From NCBI GenBank assembly GCA_013396655.1, contig WBMV01007727.1:536492-600491 (forward strand): 64,000 bases of DNA, in the 5' to 3' direction. Each line of letters starts with the position of its first letter. The stretch's first letter is position 1. The notes beneath the pieces are model-generated. The model was not told where the DNA came from. It made no database searches and saw nothing but the letters and a program-made list of their open reading frames with translations. Positions 1 through 12,136 of this stretch are shown here, one piece after another. The translations under genes and the position numbers were made by a program. This DNA comes from Campylorhamphus procurvoides. Taxonomy: Eukaryota; Chordata; Aves; Passeriformes; Dendrocolaptidae.

Positions 1-3000
1 TTGCATCCTTCACTCTGTTCCCCTCTATCACGACTCTGTCTGTACCCATTGACTGCTCCTCCAGCCACTTCTTGTTTCGAACTTAGTCTTTCCTGGTGAA
101 AGACTGAACATATATCCTTGTTTTTCTAGCATGATTTGGTGCCTAAATCAGTCTTGGGAATGAGCAAGTATCTTCTAGTTTGTGGTAATCAGCAGAAATT
201 GAAAGCCAAACCACATCTCAGCAAGGGTACAACGTGTTTCCGAGGAGCTGTTGTGCAGTCATTGTTCATGTACAAACTAGATAAAGATTTTTATTTGTTT
301 GCCATGTACATAATCCAAATAACACTTCAAATCTTTTGGTGCTAAAGAGGAGAAATGTTACTTTTCTCTTACTCAACTCTGTTGATTTTGAGTAAAGTAC
401 AATTTTAGTAACATAGTGATGCACAAGTATTTTCAAAGGTTAATTTCTCTGAGAAGGATAAATTATTCTAAATATTTGTGAAGAAGTAGGGAGGAAATTT
501 TGGAAATGACATATTAAAAATTCCTTGGTGTTTTAAAAAAATGTTTTAAAAATTATTTTAAAAATTTAGTTTTGTCTAAAAATATAAAGTAAATGAAAAG
601 GTTAATACAATACAGAATTTGAAAGCAAGTATTTCATTTTGGGATGAAAAGCAACTTTGAGTTTATCTTTAATTAACCTAGGGATGCTTGTTGTAAGCAA
701 AACCATTTCACTATTCTCTGTTTCCACCAAGCAAAAAATAAAAAATTCCCTTCCCTGTGTTTGGTACTTCATTTTTACTTCAGGAAAACCTTGCTCTGAG
801 TTCTGTAACTGAACACAATGCAGGAGAGCAGGTGCAAATGAGACAAGGAAATAGGCTGGTGAATTGCCTAATAATCCTAAAAGAAGGTCTATTTTACAGG
901 TTAATACAGGTACAATAGCCTCTAGGAAGTCTCAGAGCAGTGATTATGGTACCTAAGGGCCCAATGGTGAATGCATCTTAGTGACTATTGTCTTTAGCTG
1001 CAGAGATTTAATGATTTTTCTGGCTCTGTTGGAGACGTGGGGTTTTGTTTAACCATCATCTTTCCAATTTGAAACATAAGGATTTTCATGGGGATTGGTC
1101 AAAATGGTTGGGAGGTTTAAATAAAATGGAAAACAAAACATCAAGGTAGTGATTAGCCAATGTTTTCAGACATAATTTCCAATCCGCTTTCCAAAGGGGA
1201 AGAGTACACAGTGCAGGAGGGGGTTGGATACTCACTGAGTTGTTCTGTGTCCCCAAGCCTGTAAGCAGATGATTAAATTGCATAGAGCATTTTGGGTCAC
1301 TCAGGGGTTGTGCTTCTGATTCTTCTTTTCCAGACTGTGTGCTGGTGTTAATAACAGGTATTAAAGTGCACAGCTGGGGACTGGCAATACCTCACTTCTC
1401 TAAAAAATAAATTGATCTTCTTCGGACACACCATGCAATGAAAGCTCAACATTTTACTTTCAGAGCTGCCTGTTTTTGTCTGATATAAATCTTAAACTTG
1501 GCACCACAAATACCCAATTTGGGCATCCCTTGAATCCAGTTAGGCTCAATGAATTTAAGGTAAATTTGTGGGTCTGTTTCCCCAATATCACACACTCTTA
1601 GGCTACCCAATTGTGAGGAACTTTGTTACTGACACCTCTATAGCTTTATGATCATGATATAGGTGATAACCTGTTCATATGGAGGGATCTTGGCCAAGTC
1701 AGCTCAGGCAATGAGATATGAGCACAGATGAAAGCAATGTGATCCCTTGGCTTTTGGGGAACTAACCACCCAGCACAGAAATTCACTTGGGCCCTTGGGT
1801 GCCAGCACTCCCTAAAAACTCAGTATGGTTACAGAAAGTAATGTCTGGCTGCAGGCCAGGCAATAATTGGAAAGGATTTAACTCATGCTCACTTTAAAAT
1901 GGAGTTTTGGTTTCTAAAGATTTGTTTATAAACACAGCAATAAATTTTGGGTTTGAACATATATGACTTCGTTTTTGTCCTATAGAAATGACAGGGAAAT
2001 AACCTGAATATTTTTCTCTTTTGACTAGCTTGAGTGTCACAATAATTCTCACAAACCCCTCTGCTATTTTTAAATACTAAACTTTTCTCATTGTATAAGA
2101 TCAATTATTCTGACTTCAGACCTAGATAAGATCTAGAGAGGTACAGAATTTCAACAGCTCAGATTAGCTCACTGCCATGAAAAGCTTTGGTTACCTTTGA
2201 GCAGTTGGTTGCCACATCCCTGGCATGGTGACCACTTTGACCACTGTGGCTTTGAGCTGGGAGTCCTTTGCAAGTGAATTCCTTTCTCCTTGCTGGGATA
2301 AACAGTCTCAAGTTTTAGTTTTATTTTAGTTTTTATTCTCCCTCTCTGCAGCTGACCTACACCCTTGCAGTTTGGCTGCTAGCAGAATGCAGGGCTGCAT
2401 TGCAAGGTGCTGGACTGAGTTTAGATAATTAGATAATGATTTTAATATGTTGCCCAGGACCAGTTTAGTGATGCAGCATATCATACAGAGCATCAGCTAA
2501 GAACAAGAGCTTGCTCTGCATTGATCCTTCAGCCTCATCACAGGAGTACTTAAATATTGTTTATTATTATTAAAAATGTAGTTGTTTATACACGGTTCTT
2601 GGCAGCCTTAGTCTCAGGTGCCAGACTCAGACATAGCATTTTGTAGCATTCAGTGGAATTGCATAAAATTCAAATCAATAAAAACTGGCATGGTGTGATA
2701 CATGTGGTGTTTTGTAAACAAAGCAGATGAGGTTGACCTGAGTGAAAGCTGTGATCAGCACAAACACACATACAAAATGTGATGTTGATTTGTGGCAGAG
2801 CAGGGCTGTATGTACGTGCATTTATTCAGCTCCTTTGGGAAGAACTAGTTTTTATTTAATAATCACATGATCCAGTCTCATGTATAAAGCCCAGTATCAT
2901 ATGTTTGTACAACCTTCACCTTTGTTCCCATGTTTAAAAAATGAAAATTAAACTGGAATACATTTATACTCTGAGACCCTCCCAGACACCACTGCTTTGC

Positions 3001-5864
3001 CCAAAAATTATTGAATTCACTGTTCTACTCTTGCCATTTATAAATTCCCTGGAGAAAAAAAAAAACAGGGTAAGAGAAAGAATTTTTTAAAAGCTAATAA
3101 ATTGGAGATGGGTTTTTAGGGGGGTTTTGGTGGAAGAGCATTACAGAAAAAATCCTGTTAAGTAACCTTGTAAAGCATGGCTATTACAGAGAAAAATCCA
3201 TCAAGCTTATTTCAATCCCTTTCTTTCTCTCTCTCTTTCTTTATAAGCAACCAAAAATATGGAATGTAGATACAGGTGGCATCAAATCTTTGACACAAGA
3301 AATACATCATTTGGCTAATTAAATGTCTGTTTGTTTTCCTTAATATTAAACTCTATTTTTTGTCATTTAGGACAAAACAACTATGCAAAAGGAAATGAGA
3401 ATACATTTCTAGTTTATGGGGATTGGCAGCCTGACATCTCCTATGCCTTCCAGTGTTTATTTCCTATCCAGAGCTGGGACTGAATGACTTAAAACAAGGA
3501 AGTGTCTGAGAGAATAAAAACATTAATTGCTGTTCCACGGGAAGATCTGGGTCATTATATCAGTTTTACAGGTGGGGACCTGTAAAAGAACAGCCAGGTG
3601 CTATGATCAAGTTCCTGTATCAGGTCTGTGGAAAACAACTTTCTTCACTCCCATCTATTAATGTCTTTGGATTATCCAAATGCATTATTAAATAAAATAC
3701 ACCACCAGTTGATTCTTCAGAGCATTTCATATGAAATGGTGTTTTAACCTGGATGTATTTGCTAAATGCATAAGATTGTCACTTAATATAAAGATTAAAT
3801 GAAATGCTACCATGACAACTGAGGAATACATGCCAAAATGTCCTTAAACTAAGATGGTTAAGTATTAGCTCAGTTTGAATGGTTTTCTCTTGGCTTTTGT
3901 TGTGGAATTTTTTCTTCATGAAAATCAGCTAACCTTTTCTTCATAGTGCCCTCTAAAGCTCATATCTAGATAAATTTTAAACATACATTCTGGTAATACA
4001 GGTAGGAAATGGCATAGGAATAGAACTTGCTTTCTCCTGAAGTTCCAGGAAAGCAACAGAGAGGCAAACCCAAGTTCTAAGGCTGATCCAAAATAGGACT
4101 CAGATGACCCAGGGGACGTCTAAGTGATGAACTTTAAAACATCTTTGGTCTATAGCCCCTAGCGATTTTTTAACTTTATATTTTCTGAGTGATTTTTCTA
4201 TTTTACGTACAATTAGAAATGCCTTAATCTTGTAAAGACTAAATATCCCACAAATTATTTTGGTTTAAAAAGATCGCAAACAATACATAAATTCAGATGT
4301 ACAGATTTAATTTAACAGTATATTTAACTCTTCTGCTCAAGTATGTCAATATGGGAGTTTTAGTGCTAGGATACCTTCACTGTAAAAAAAGCGTGGTCCT
4401 TTCTGTTAGCAATGAGAATTATCTTTCAGCACACAGCTCTCCTGGCTCTAGCGTACACAGTAAAGGAAATTTGGATGATTATACTGTTATCATAGTATGC
4501 TATGAAAGGATGGATGGTAAAATCTGAACATTTTTCACATCCTAGGAGGAAAACCTCTGTGAGTGTCTACATAAATTTGCATAAATTCAGGAGAATGATG
4601 TCAGAGATAAAAACAGAGCAGGAGGGCAGATGGGTAACAGGAGTTCTGACCCACCACAGCCATCAGTGAACGACTTTGTGACCATGAACAATAGTCTTTA
4701 TTTTCCCTCTTTTATCCATCTTTCAGTTCTCTGACAGATGCCAGCATTTAGTCTCATCCAGTTCTACATCACCCGTGATTTTCTGGGGTTATTTAGAATG
4801 GTACCAAAGGAACATCATGTTCGTTTGGGATGATTTAGAAAGATGAGAGGCCTGCTGACTGGATGTTATCTGGAAACCTGGATGTCATCTGCAGGTTGTT
4901 TCTACTCGATCCCCTGAAACTGGAAAATGGATTTGTCACTAATCAGGTCGACAAAATGGAAGAGATTCATTAAAAGATAATGTGGCAGGATGGAGATAGC
5001 AGAAAACAAGGATAGAATTAATGTTGTAAGATATTATCTTATGAGACACTGGAGGTTTTAACAAAACAGTCTATGTTAGGATATTCTTCCAGCACCTATT
5101 TTTATCTCTGTGCTTTTGAAATCAAGCTCCATTAAGTTTTCATGAATCTAGGACAAGTGCTATGCTCTGCCAGGAACTGTTACCTGGTAAATGGTGTGTA
5201 AAAAACAAAAATCCAGACAGGAACAACTACTTACTCTAACATCACCGTTTGTTAATTTATGAGGGGGCTTTGGTCCTCTCCCCAGAGTTAGATTACACCA
5301 TCTTTCCAACTCCAATAAGCTCAATGTCAAAGCTTTCTTTTTCCCTTATGGAGGGATGAGACTGGAACTTTGCTGGTTCTTTAGAAACACGTGACAATTG
5401 TATTTGAAAGCTAATTATGCTTAGAACAACACTATTTTAAATATATAAAAGGAAATGCAGTTTTGCCACCCTGGTCATCCAGTTCTGCAAGGCTGAAGCT
5501 TTGATAGAGTTATCTCTGTGAAAAAGTTTTTGCATGAGGTTCTGAAACTGGTAACTAGCTGGAATAGGGAATGTTCCCAAATGCTATGGAAAATAACAAG
5601 AGGCTTCCCTTTTAAGTGCTGCAAAACATCTTAGATGTGACTTCAGATGACAAAGTAGCAGATAGGTCCCTATTGTGTCAACTCAAAGAAGGCAAAATAC
5701 TTAAAATGGTGTTGAAAGTGGTTTTGACAGTATGAAACACTCTGCACACAAAATAAAGGCAGGTACTGTGGCCTTAATTGTCACTCCTACTTTTGACCTT
5801 TTTGTCATTGTTTCCACCTGTGAGACTGCTCAAAAGGGTTCCTGACAGAAATGGTGCTTTCTAA
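1..5864. other. Unique AT-rich non-coding DNA
   Basis: No gene is supported here. Open frames do not exceed about 76 codons, lie on both strands and show no domain, signal peptide or repeat. The only low-complexity feature is a short pyrimidine tract of CT and TTTC units near 3220-3241, plus A-runs such as the one near 3056-3064. No CR1, LTR or tRNA-like sequence was recognised. It could be intergenic or intronic. Confidence 0.7.
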
Positions 5865-5975
5865 AATTCTGGGGGTGGTGACTCCACACCTCCCTGGGCA
5901 GTCCATTGCAAGGTCTAATCCCCCATTCTGTGAAGAAATTCCTCCTAGTGTCCAAGTGAGTGTGAAGTCTGTCTC
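5865..5975 (-). mobile_element. CR1 LINE fragment, internal part, minus strand
   Basis: Read on the minus strand, this piece matches the part of avian CR1 just upstream of the 3' end: a 'ttggacattagga' block, an 'aatttcttcaca' block, then 'gactgcccagggaggtgtgga'-like sequence. The 3' terminal tail (a 'ccttccaacc'-type block and ATTCTATG units) is missing on its left side, so the copy is broken at both ends. It covers the same region of the element as the plus-strand CR1 at 6105-6300. The 130 bp between them is not clearly CR1. Open frames of 84 to 143 codons overlapping this segment come from the repeat and are not genes. Confidence 0.75.
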
Positions 5976-6104
5976 AGGCTGGAAATATTCAGCAAACTGC
6001 AATTTATGCCACGGTCTCTCAAAGGCAGTGGGATTTAGACACAGTCTTGAGTGTTTTAGCAAACTGGGAAATGGTAAATATAAGCTCTTTTTTTGGTCTT
6101 TGTG

Positions 6105-6300
6105 AAGGTTTAGGCTGGATATTAAGTTCTTTACCCAGAGAGTGGGCAGGAACTGGAACAGGCTGTCCAGGGCAGTGGTCACTACACCAAGCCTGAGAGA
6201 GCTCAAGGAGAATTTGGACAACATTCTCAGGCACATGGTGGGATACTTGGAATTGTTCTGGGCAGGCCCAGGAATTGGTCTTGATGGCCCTCATGGGTCA
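6105..6300 (+). mobile_element. CR1 LINE 3' region, plus strand, cut by a single N
   Basis: The order of blocks is that of an avian CR1 3' region: 'aggctggatatta', then 'ggaacaggctgtccagggca', 'gagctcaaggagaatttgga', 'ggcacatggtgggat' and finally 'ggcccaggaattgg' and 'gatggccctcatgggtc'. In intact copies the last block continues into 'ccttccaactc' and terminal octamers. Here the sequence stops at an unknown base (6301) and continues as unrelated DNA, so the terminal part was lost by deletion or by an unresolved assembly join. The copy is 5'-truncated, as is usual for CR1. Confidence 0.88.
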
Positions 6301-6301
6301 N
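6301..6301. other. Single undetermined base (N), possible contig join
   Basis: The single N falls exactly where a plus-strand CR1 stops before its normal 3' end. It may be an ambiguous base, or a one-base placeholder for a scaffold join of unknown or negative length. Confidence 0.9.
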
Positions 6302-6776
6302 CAAATAGGTGTAAGTGGAAGGGAGAAAAAGCAAAAAGTAGATATCAAAACTGGGAAGAAAGCATGTGGAGCTGCACAATATCTATTATATGCCTTGCAT
6401 AAGAGTCAGAAGAGAATTTTTCCAAACCTCAAATATAAAACTTAGAGCTGGTGTGGGGGAGTTCTACACAGTTTATGACAACTACTGGGAGGCAGGAAAG
6501 GCCACAAGCCCAAAGATTTCTGCTGATTTGGTCCACCAAAAGACACATGTAGCCTTCTTGCATCACAGAATAAAAAACCCCTGTTGTTAAGTCAGTGATG
6601 ATCATTTCTGTCCAATCTCCACATAATAAGAAACACAAATAAGCATTCCTCATTAGTTTTGAAAGGAAACTTTAAAAACATGTTCCGTTTGGCTAAAGTT
6701 CAAATCCAAAGACCTTCATCCAGTCTTACAAAATTAAATCACTGGTAAGACATCCTTACAGTTTGGAGTGTTTCAG
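6302..6776. other. Unique non-coding DNA before the duplicated block
   Basis: No repeat family or gene is recognised. Overlapping 74-codon frames on both strands near 6366-6653 have no recognisable features and are treated as chance. The right edge is the point where similarity to the copy at 8330 can first be seen, because the second copy is preceded by Ns. Confidence 0.6.
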
Positions 6777-7987
6777 TCACTGTATTCTCTTCCTCATTTG
6801 GGGGATGACCCATTTCTGGTTGTGTTTCCAGAACTGTAGGTACTGCTCCATGGTTAAGAGGTTGAGTCCTCCTGTTCTTTCTTCAGTGCCATTCAAATCC
6901 AACATGCAGCTGTTTTTAGCCAAGTGCAGGCTTTGCCTTGAAAGCAGCTGCATAACCTAAAGTTTGTCTTTATTGTGCTGTAGTGTAAAGCAAAGTAAAT
7001 AATGGATGAGATGATCTTAGATATTTGGTGACTCTTTGGTGCTGATGTTTTTTGTTGTCCAGATAAACATTGTGTCCATGGACACATAAGCATGTTTCAA
7101 TTTAGTTGCTGCATTCTTGGTGTTTACTTTATATTTTGCTTTTGAAGGTTTAGGACATAAGTTCCTGCCACTAGATCATCTTTCACATCATCTGGTAAAG
7201 GAAATCATGGAAATTTCTTCTTTATGTTTATTATTAATGTGTTAGTGGAAGTAAAATAATATGGTTTGCATGTGAACACATATTTTTCTACTTTATAATC
7301 ATAATAAAATAGTCATCCTTTAGCCTAGGAACTAGAAACTTTTTGAAATCACATCTGTGATCTTTCCAGCTCTCTTGACCATCTAAGATGATAATCCTTA
7401 ATGGGTTTAGCACAGCTTTGCTAATGTCTGGGAAAGGACTCAAGATAGATAAACTTTTTAACTAACTGGGTAAATACAATAAGAGAGTACTTAGAGGTAA
7501 AAACTGGGAGTGTTTCATTCAGCTTTCCTGAATATTAAAAATAAAGGGAAAAGACTCTGCTGGTATAAACTAGTACTGACTTTGAGCAACACCAGTTTAT
7601 ACCAGTTTGAATCAATATCTAGTCTGGCCCTGTACAAGAACAAAATAAATGACTCACACTCCAAACAACAAAAAATGTCAAGTTATTTTCTTAGAGGGAG
7701 GGATGAATCCTCTGTGTGATCCAGTGCACTGCAAAGTGAACCCCACCAGGAATTGCACAGTACCTGAAAACAGAACAGGGCATTCAGTGCATCAGGTTGG
7801 TTGTTCTGATGGATCTTTCTGTCTTTCACACCTCCAAGACACAAAGACTGGCAAAAGTCAATGGCTTTGCTGTGATTTGTCCCTCCTGTTTTTCTCTCTA
7901 ATCTGTGATGATTTTGTTGCTATATGGGGCTTTTTATGTTTCTCTCATACCATTAGTTTTCTTTCAAGAGTTTCTTCAAATACTTTG
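6777..7987. repeat. 1,211-bp duplicated block, copy 1
   Basis: This block repeats at a constant offset of 1,553 bp as 8330-9540. I see two differences, both purine transitions: G at 6977 versus A at 8530, and A at 7499 versus G at 9052. That is about 99.8% identity. The copy ends directly against an N at 7988. Open frames inside it (66, 69 and 120 codons) recur unchanged in copy 2 and are not evidence of a gene. The content is unique AT-rich DNA with no transposon signature. A recent tandem duplication is possible, but the position of the gaps favours unmerged overlapping contigs. Confidence 0.97.
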
Positions 7988-7988
7988 N
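7988..7988. other. Single N at the right edge of duplicated copy 1
   Basis: The base is undetermined and sits immediately after the last base shared with copy 2 (7987 corresponds to 9540). This placement suggests a scaffold join rather than a random ambiguous base. Confidence 0.95.
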
Positions 7989-8310
7989 GCCATCCAGGGA
8001 ACGTACACTGAGCTTAAATCACAGAATTCAAACTCACAAAGAGTAATAATCATGCATTTCAAATACCTTCATCATCTGGTAAGGTTAAAGGATATATTTT
8101 ATTGTTCTTGAGACAAGTGGGAAACACAGCTTGACACCTCTCATTTGCAGTGAATTTTTTCTGTTATTTCTCAGAGGAAAATTACCATCCACTGGGCTTG
8201 ACATATAAAATGTCTAGGCTAATGATTTTAATGTAGATTTCTGGGAAAACAAGCATAGCAAACCTTTTCTTCTTCTACAAATATTTAAGCTGATAATTCA
8301 GTTTTCATCT
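7989..8310. other. 322-bp unique segment between two assembly breaks
   Basis: This piece has an N on the left and a 19-N run on the right and is not shared with either duplicated copy. It contains no recognised repeat or gene; a 68-codon frame starts upstream and crosses the N. If the flanking duplication is artificial, this may be a small contig placed in the gap, and its true position is uncertain. Confidence 0.7.
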
Positions 8311-8329
8311 NNNNNNNNNNNNNNNNNNN
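8311..8329. other. Assembly gap (19 N)
   Basis: There are nineteen consecutive undetermined bases. Duplicated copy 2 begins at the next base, 8330. Confidence 0.99.
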
Positions 8330-9540
8330 TCACTGTATTCTCTTCCTCATTTGGGGGATGACCCATTTCTGGTTGTGTTTCCAGAACTGTAGGTACTGCT
8401 CCATGGTTAAGAGGTTGAGTCCTCCTGTTCTTTCTTCAGTGCCATTCAAATCCAACATGCAGCTGTTTTTAGCCAAGTGCAGGCTTTGCCTTGAAAGCAG
8501 CTGCATAACCTAAAGTTTGTCTTTATTGTACTGTAGTGTAAAGCAAAGTAAATAATGGATGAGATGATCTTAGATATTTGGTGACTCTTTGGTGCTGATG
8601 TTTTTTGTTGTCCAGATAAACATTGTGTCCATGGACACATAAGCATGTTTCAATTTAGTTGCTGCATTCTTGGTGTTTACTTTATATTTTGCTTTTGAAG
8701 GTTTAGGACATAAGTTCCTGCCACTAGATCATCTTTCACATCATCTGGTAAAGGAAATCATGGAAATTTCTTCTTTATGTTTATTATTAATGTGTTAGTG
8801 GAAGTAAAATAATATGGTTTGCATGTGAACACATATTTTTCTACTTTATAATCATAATAAAATAGTCATCCTTTAGCCTAGGAACTAGAAACTTTTTGAA
8901 ATCACATCTGTGATCTTTCCAGCTCTCTTGACCATCTAAGATGATAATCCTTAATGGGTTTAGCACAGCTTTGCTAATGTCTGGGAAAGGACTCAAGATA
9001 GATAAACTTTTTAACTAACTGGGTAAATACAATAAGAGAGTACTTAGAGGTGAAAACTGGGAGTGTTTCATTCAGCTTTCCTGAATATTAAAAATAAAGG
9101 GAAAAGACTCTGCTGGTATAAACTAGTACTGACTTTGAGCAACACCAGTTTATACCAGTTTGAATCAATATCTAGTCTGGCCCTGTACAAGAACAAAATA
9201 AATGACTCACACTCCAAACAACAAAAAATGTCAAGTTATTTTCTTAGAGGGAGGGATGAATCCTCTGTGTGATCCAGTGCACTGCAAAGTGAACCCCACC
9301 AGGAATTGCACAGTACCTGAAAACAGAACAGGGCATTCAGTGCATCAGGTTGGTTGTTCTGATGGATCTTTCTGTCTTTCACACCTCCAAGACACAAAGA
9401 CTGGCAAAAGTCAATGGCTTTGCTGTGATTTGTCCCTCCTGTTTTTCTCTCTAATCTGTGATGATTTTGTTGCTATATGGGGCTTTTTATGTTTCTCTCA
9501 TACCATTAGTTTTCTTTCAAGAGTTTCTTCAAATACTTTG
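8330..9540. repeat. 1,211-bp duplicated block, copy 2
   Basis: This is the near-identical partner of 6777-7987 at an offset of 1,553 bp. Similarity begins at the first base after the gap and stops at 9540, after which the sequence runs on into unique DNA without an N. Copy 2 is thus contiguous with the right flank and copy 1 with the left flank, the pattern expected when two overlapping contig ends were scaffolded without being merged. The frames starting at 9063 and 9202 repeat those at 7510 and 7649. Confidence 0.97.
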
Positions 9541-11643
9541 CACTCTTTACAAGCTGCCACACTGACATGATTCTTTATGTGAACATCCCACAGCTCTTCA
9601 GCTGCCAGTATCAGAAAGGGAGAAAAAGAACTAACAAAAAAACCCCAAAGATAGGAAGTTCTCTTCTTCTCCCTCCTGCTGTGAATAATGTGATTCTCTT
9701 GCACTCTTCTGATGTTCAAACAGGGCATCACTCACAAGATTTGCAAAAGGTTGTATATGCAGAAGGGAACAATACTTTAATAATCAGGTACCCTCAGCAG
9801 CAAAAATAGGCACAACAAGTGATACAGCAACTTTTTGTTCAAACAACACACAGCTCGTTTTTTTTGGAATAAAAGTAATTAATCATTGGAACAACTTTCT
9901 TGAATCCTTCAGCAATGGTCTTTGTTAAACTTCAAGCTGGAGAACTGTAGTGATAAATGCAGAAACACATGTATAGGAAATGCAAATTTAGGTATGGATT
10001 GGAAGGATAAGATAAAATACATTGTTCAGTGAAGAATTACACTTGGAAAGTCTTAGTCTTTTGTTATTTTTTCCCCCAAAATTCTTGTATTCAGCCCATA
10101 CTCCATGGGCTTGTGCAGCACTAGCTGGGAATCTGCCAGAGGTAAATCGGAAAAACATATTATTCATAGTCTTAAATTTGCTACAAGGGGAACTTTATCT
10201 GTGCTGAAAAATATGCAGGGGGCGTGTAAATCTCAGTAACAGGAAAATGCTGGGCATACAAGCTGAAAATGGCTCCTTCTCCCATCTCATGCAATTTCCT
10301 TATGAATCCCTGGGTTTGTTTTCCTTAAAAGTTCCAACTATTGAAGAAAACCCAAAATGAAAGCAACAAACAAACTAGAGAATCTCAGCTTTCATTCAAA
10401 GCAGAGAGTAATTTTCTGTCCCTCAGGTGCAGCAGAAAGCTTGAAAATGTCAGCAGAGTAGAATAAAGAAATCAAAGGTCAAATGGATGGATGGTATTTT
10501 TGCTTTGCATCTTAAGCCCTGTGAGTCTATTTACCCCAGTTAGTTGCCATGAACTCATTTTCCAGCACTAGACAAGCAGGTTTTCCATCAGCCAATAACA
10601 AGTACATATTTTATAATTTTTATTACTTTATTATAGTCAGATTTAGCAGACAAGCCATTGCATAATTTAATATAAAACACCTTGTTGTGGTCGATTTCTG
10701 CAGAAAGAATCTTTCACCTTCTTTCCCCCCAACATGAAAAAAGCTTACAGAAGTTCAGTGAGACAGTTTGTAGCTTTAATTGTCTAGACTTTTTTTCCCC
10801 CATCTTACAGTCTTTCACAGGGCTAAGAAAGGAACTCACAGAGCACTGCACACACAAACACAGCCAAATATTTTGGTTCTGCTCCCAGAAGTGAATCACC
10901 AAGCACTGCTGTGAAGCAGCCTGGAGCTGGAAGTGCAATCTTGGTATTGGTGTACCAGGAAGAATACAAAGCAGCCCAGTTTGGGGGTCCAAATTCCTGG
11001 AGCCACTCTGAGGAACTTTCACAATCCAGAGCAGTTTTTTGCTCATTATTGCAGTCACCTTTTCTCTACTACAAATCTTCAGCTCTGCTGCTGCTTGTGT
11101 ACTCTCCTCTTGTCCTTTGTCTCCCTCCTGTCTTAATCTCTCTCTTTCTCTCCCCAACTTTTTTCTTACGTTATTTCTGCTCTGTTTTCTTTTTGTCCTT
11201 AGAGCCTTCTACAGTCAAAATTTACATTGAAAATAGGTGTTCCTAATGTATATATAAAAAGGTATATCTTGGCACAGACACTGGGACTGTAGATTGAGGA
11301 TTGTAGTAAAATATCTTCTACTTGACTGCAGTTTATTCTCAGACTGTATTTGTATTAAGAACTGGTACAACTGAGGAAGGAAGACCTTCCATCTCCAATC
11401 TCAGATATAATGATAGATGACAGAAATTAAAAAATAAAGTATCAAAATACAGTTATGTCCATTTATATGTGTTGAACATACACATAGACTGGTGCATATA
11501 CTATCTGACAGTCTTTACATTAAATATTAAAGAAAAATTATCTTCCCTCTGACCTCCACACTGCCCATAAGCCACAACCTAGTATGTTTATGTTATTCAT
11601 AAATTTTCCCTGAGTTTCAAATGCAGGTACTATTTAATTTCTC

Positions 11644-11656
11644 TTTTTTTTTTTTT
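11644..11656. repeat. T13 homopolymer
   Basis: There are thirteen consecutive T bases. No retrocopy or SINE body is recognisable next to it, so it is simple sequence rather than an element tail. Confidence 0.9.
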
Positions 11657-12120
11657 CTGAGTTCTCTAGGTGTTTATTACTGCACAGAGGTGTGAAGCTA
11701 ACTCAGTATGAACATATTTGGGAATATATGTTAACATCATGAGTATCTCAGTGGTACAGTTCTAAATACACAGCTATGTCCACCCACACATCCTCAGCCT
11801 ACAGATGCTGATAGTGTCACGCACTCTTCTGTTCTTGTCCCTTGTGAGGAGCATGGCTGGAGAAAGTGAAATAGGAAGAGATGAATGGGCTAGGAAGGAC
11901 CCCTGTGACACCTATGCCTCACAGTGCTCATTTTTTTAAGATTCTACTGCAGAGAAAGTAGGAAAAAAAAGCAGTAGAGAAAGAGGTGGAAAAAAGTAGT
12001 GAGTTTAAGGATGTGAACAACCAGAATCTTTGACTTCATTTCTGTATTGCAGCTGGACTCAGGATGCAGATTTTCTGTTTTATACACCCTGTGTTTCTGT
12101 GGCTTTTGTTAAGGAAAAAA

Positions 12121-12136
12121 ATATATATATATATAT
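12121..12136. repeat. (AT)8 microsatellite
   Basis: Eight AT units follow a short A-run. It is likely polymorphic in length between individuals, which is inferred from the usual behaviour of such runs. Confidence 0.95.

Noticed and set aside
5805..6236. 143-codon minus-strand frame
   Set aside because: It is an open frame across two CR1 fragments and the DNA between them, not a gene.
7649..9570. Two almost identical 120- and 122-codon frames (7649-8011 and 9202-9570) that look like a tandem gene pair
   Set aside because: They are copies of one stretch of DNA in a likely assembly duplication, have no recognisable domain, and one crosses an N. Identity of the frames follows from identity of the DNA.
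10714..11157. 147-codon minus-strand frame with charged N-terminus
   Set aside because: It has no recognised family or splice context, and the opposite strand is covered by frames of similar length.
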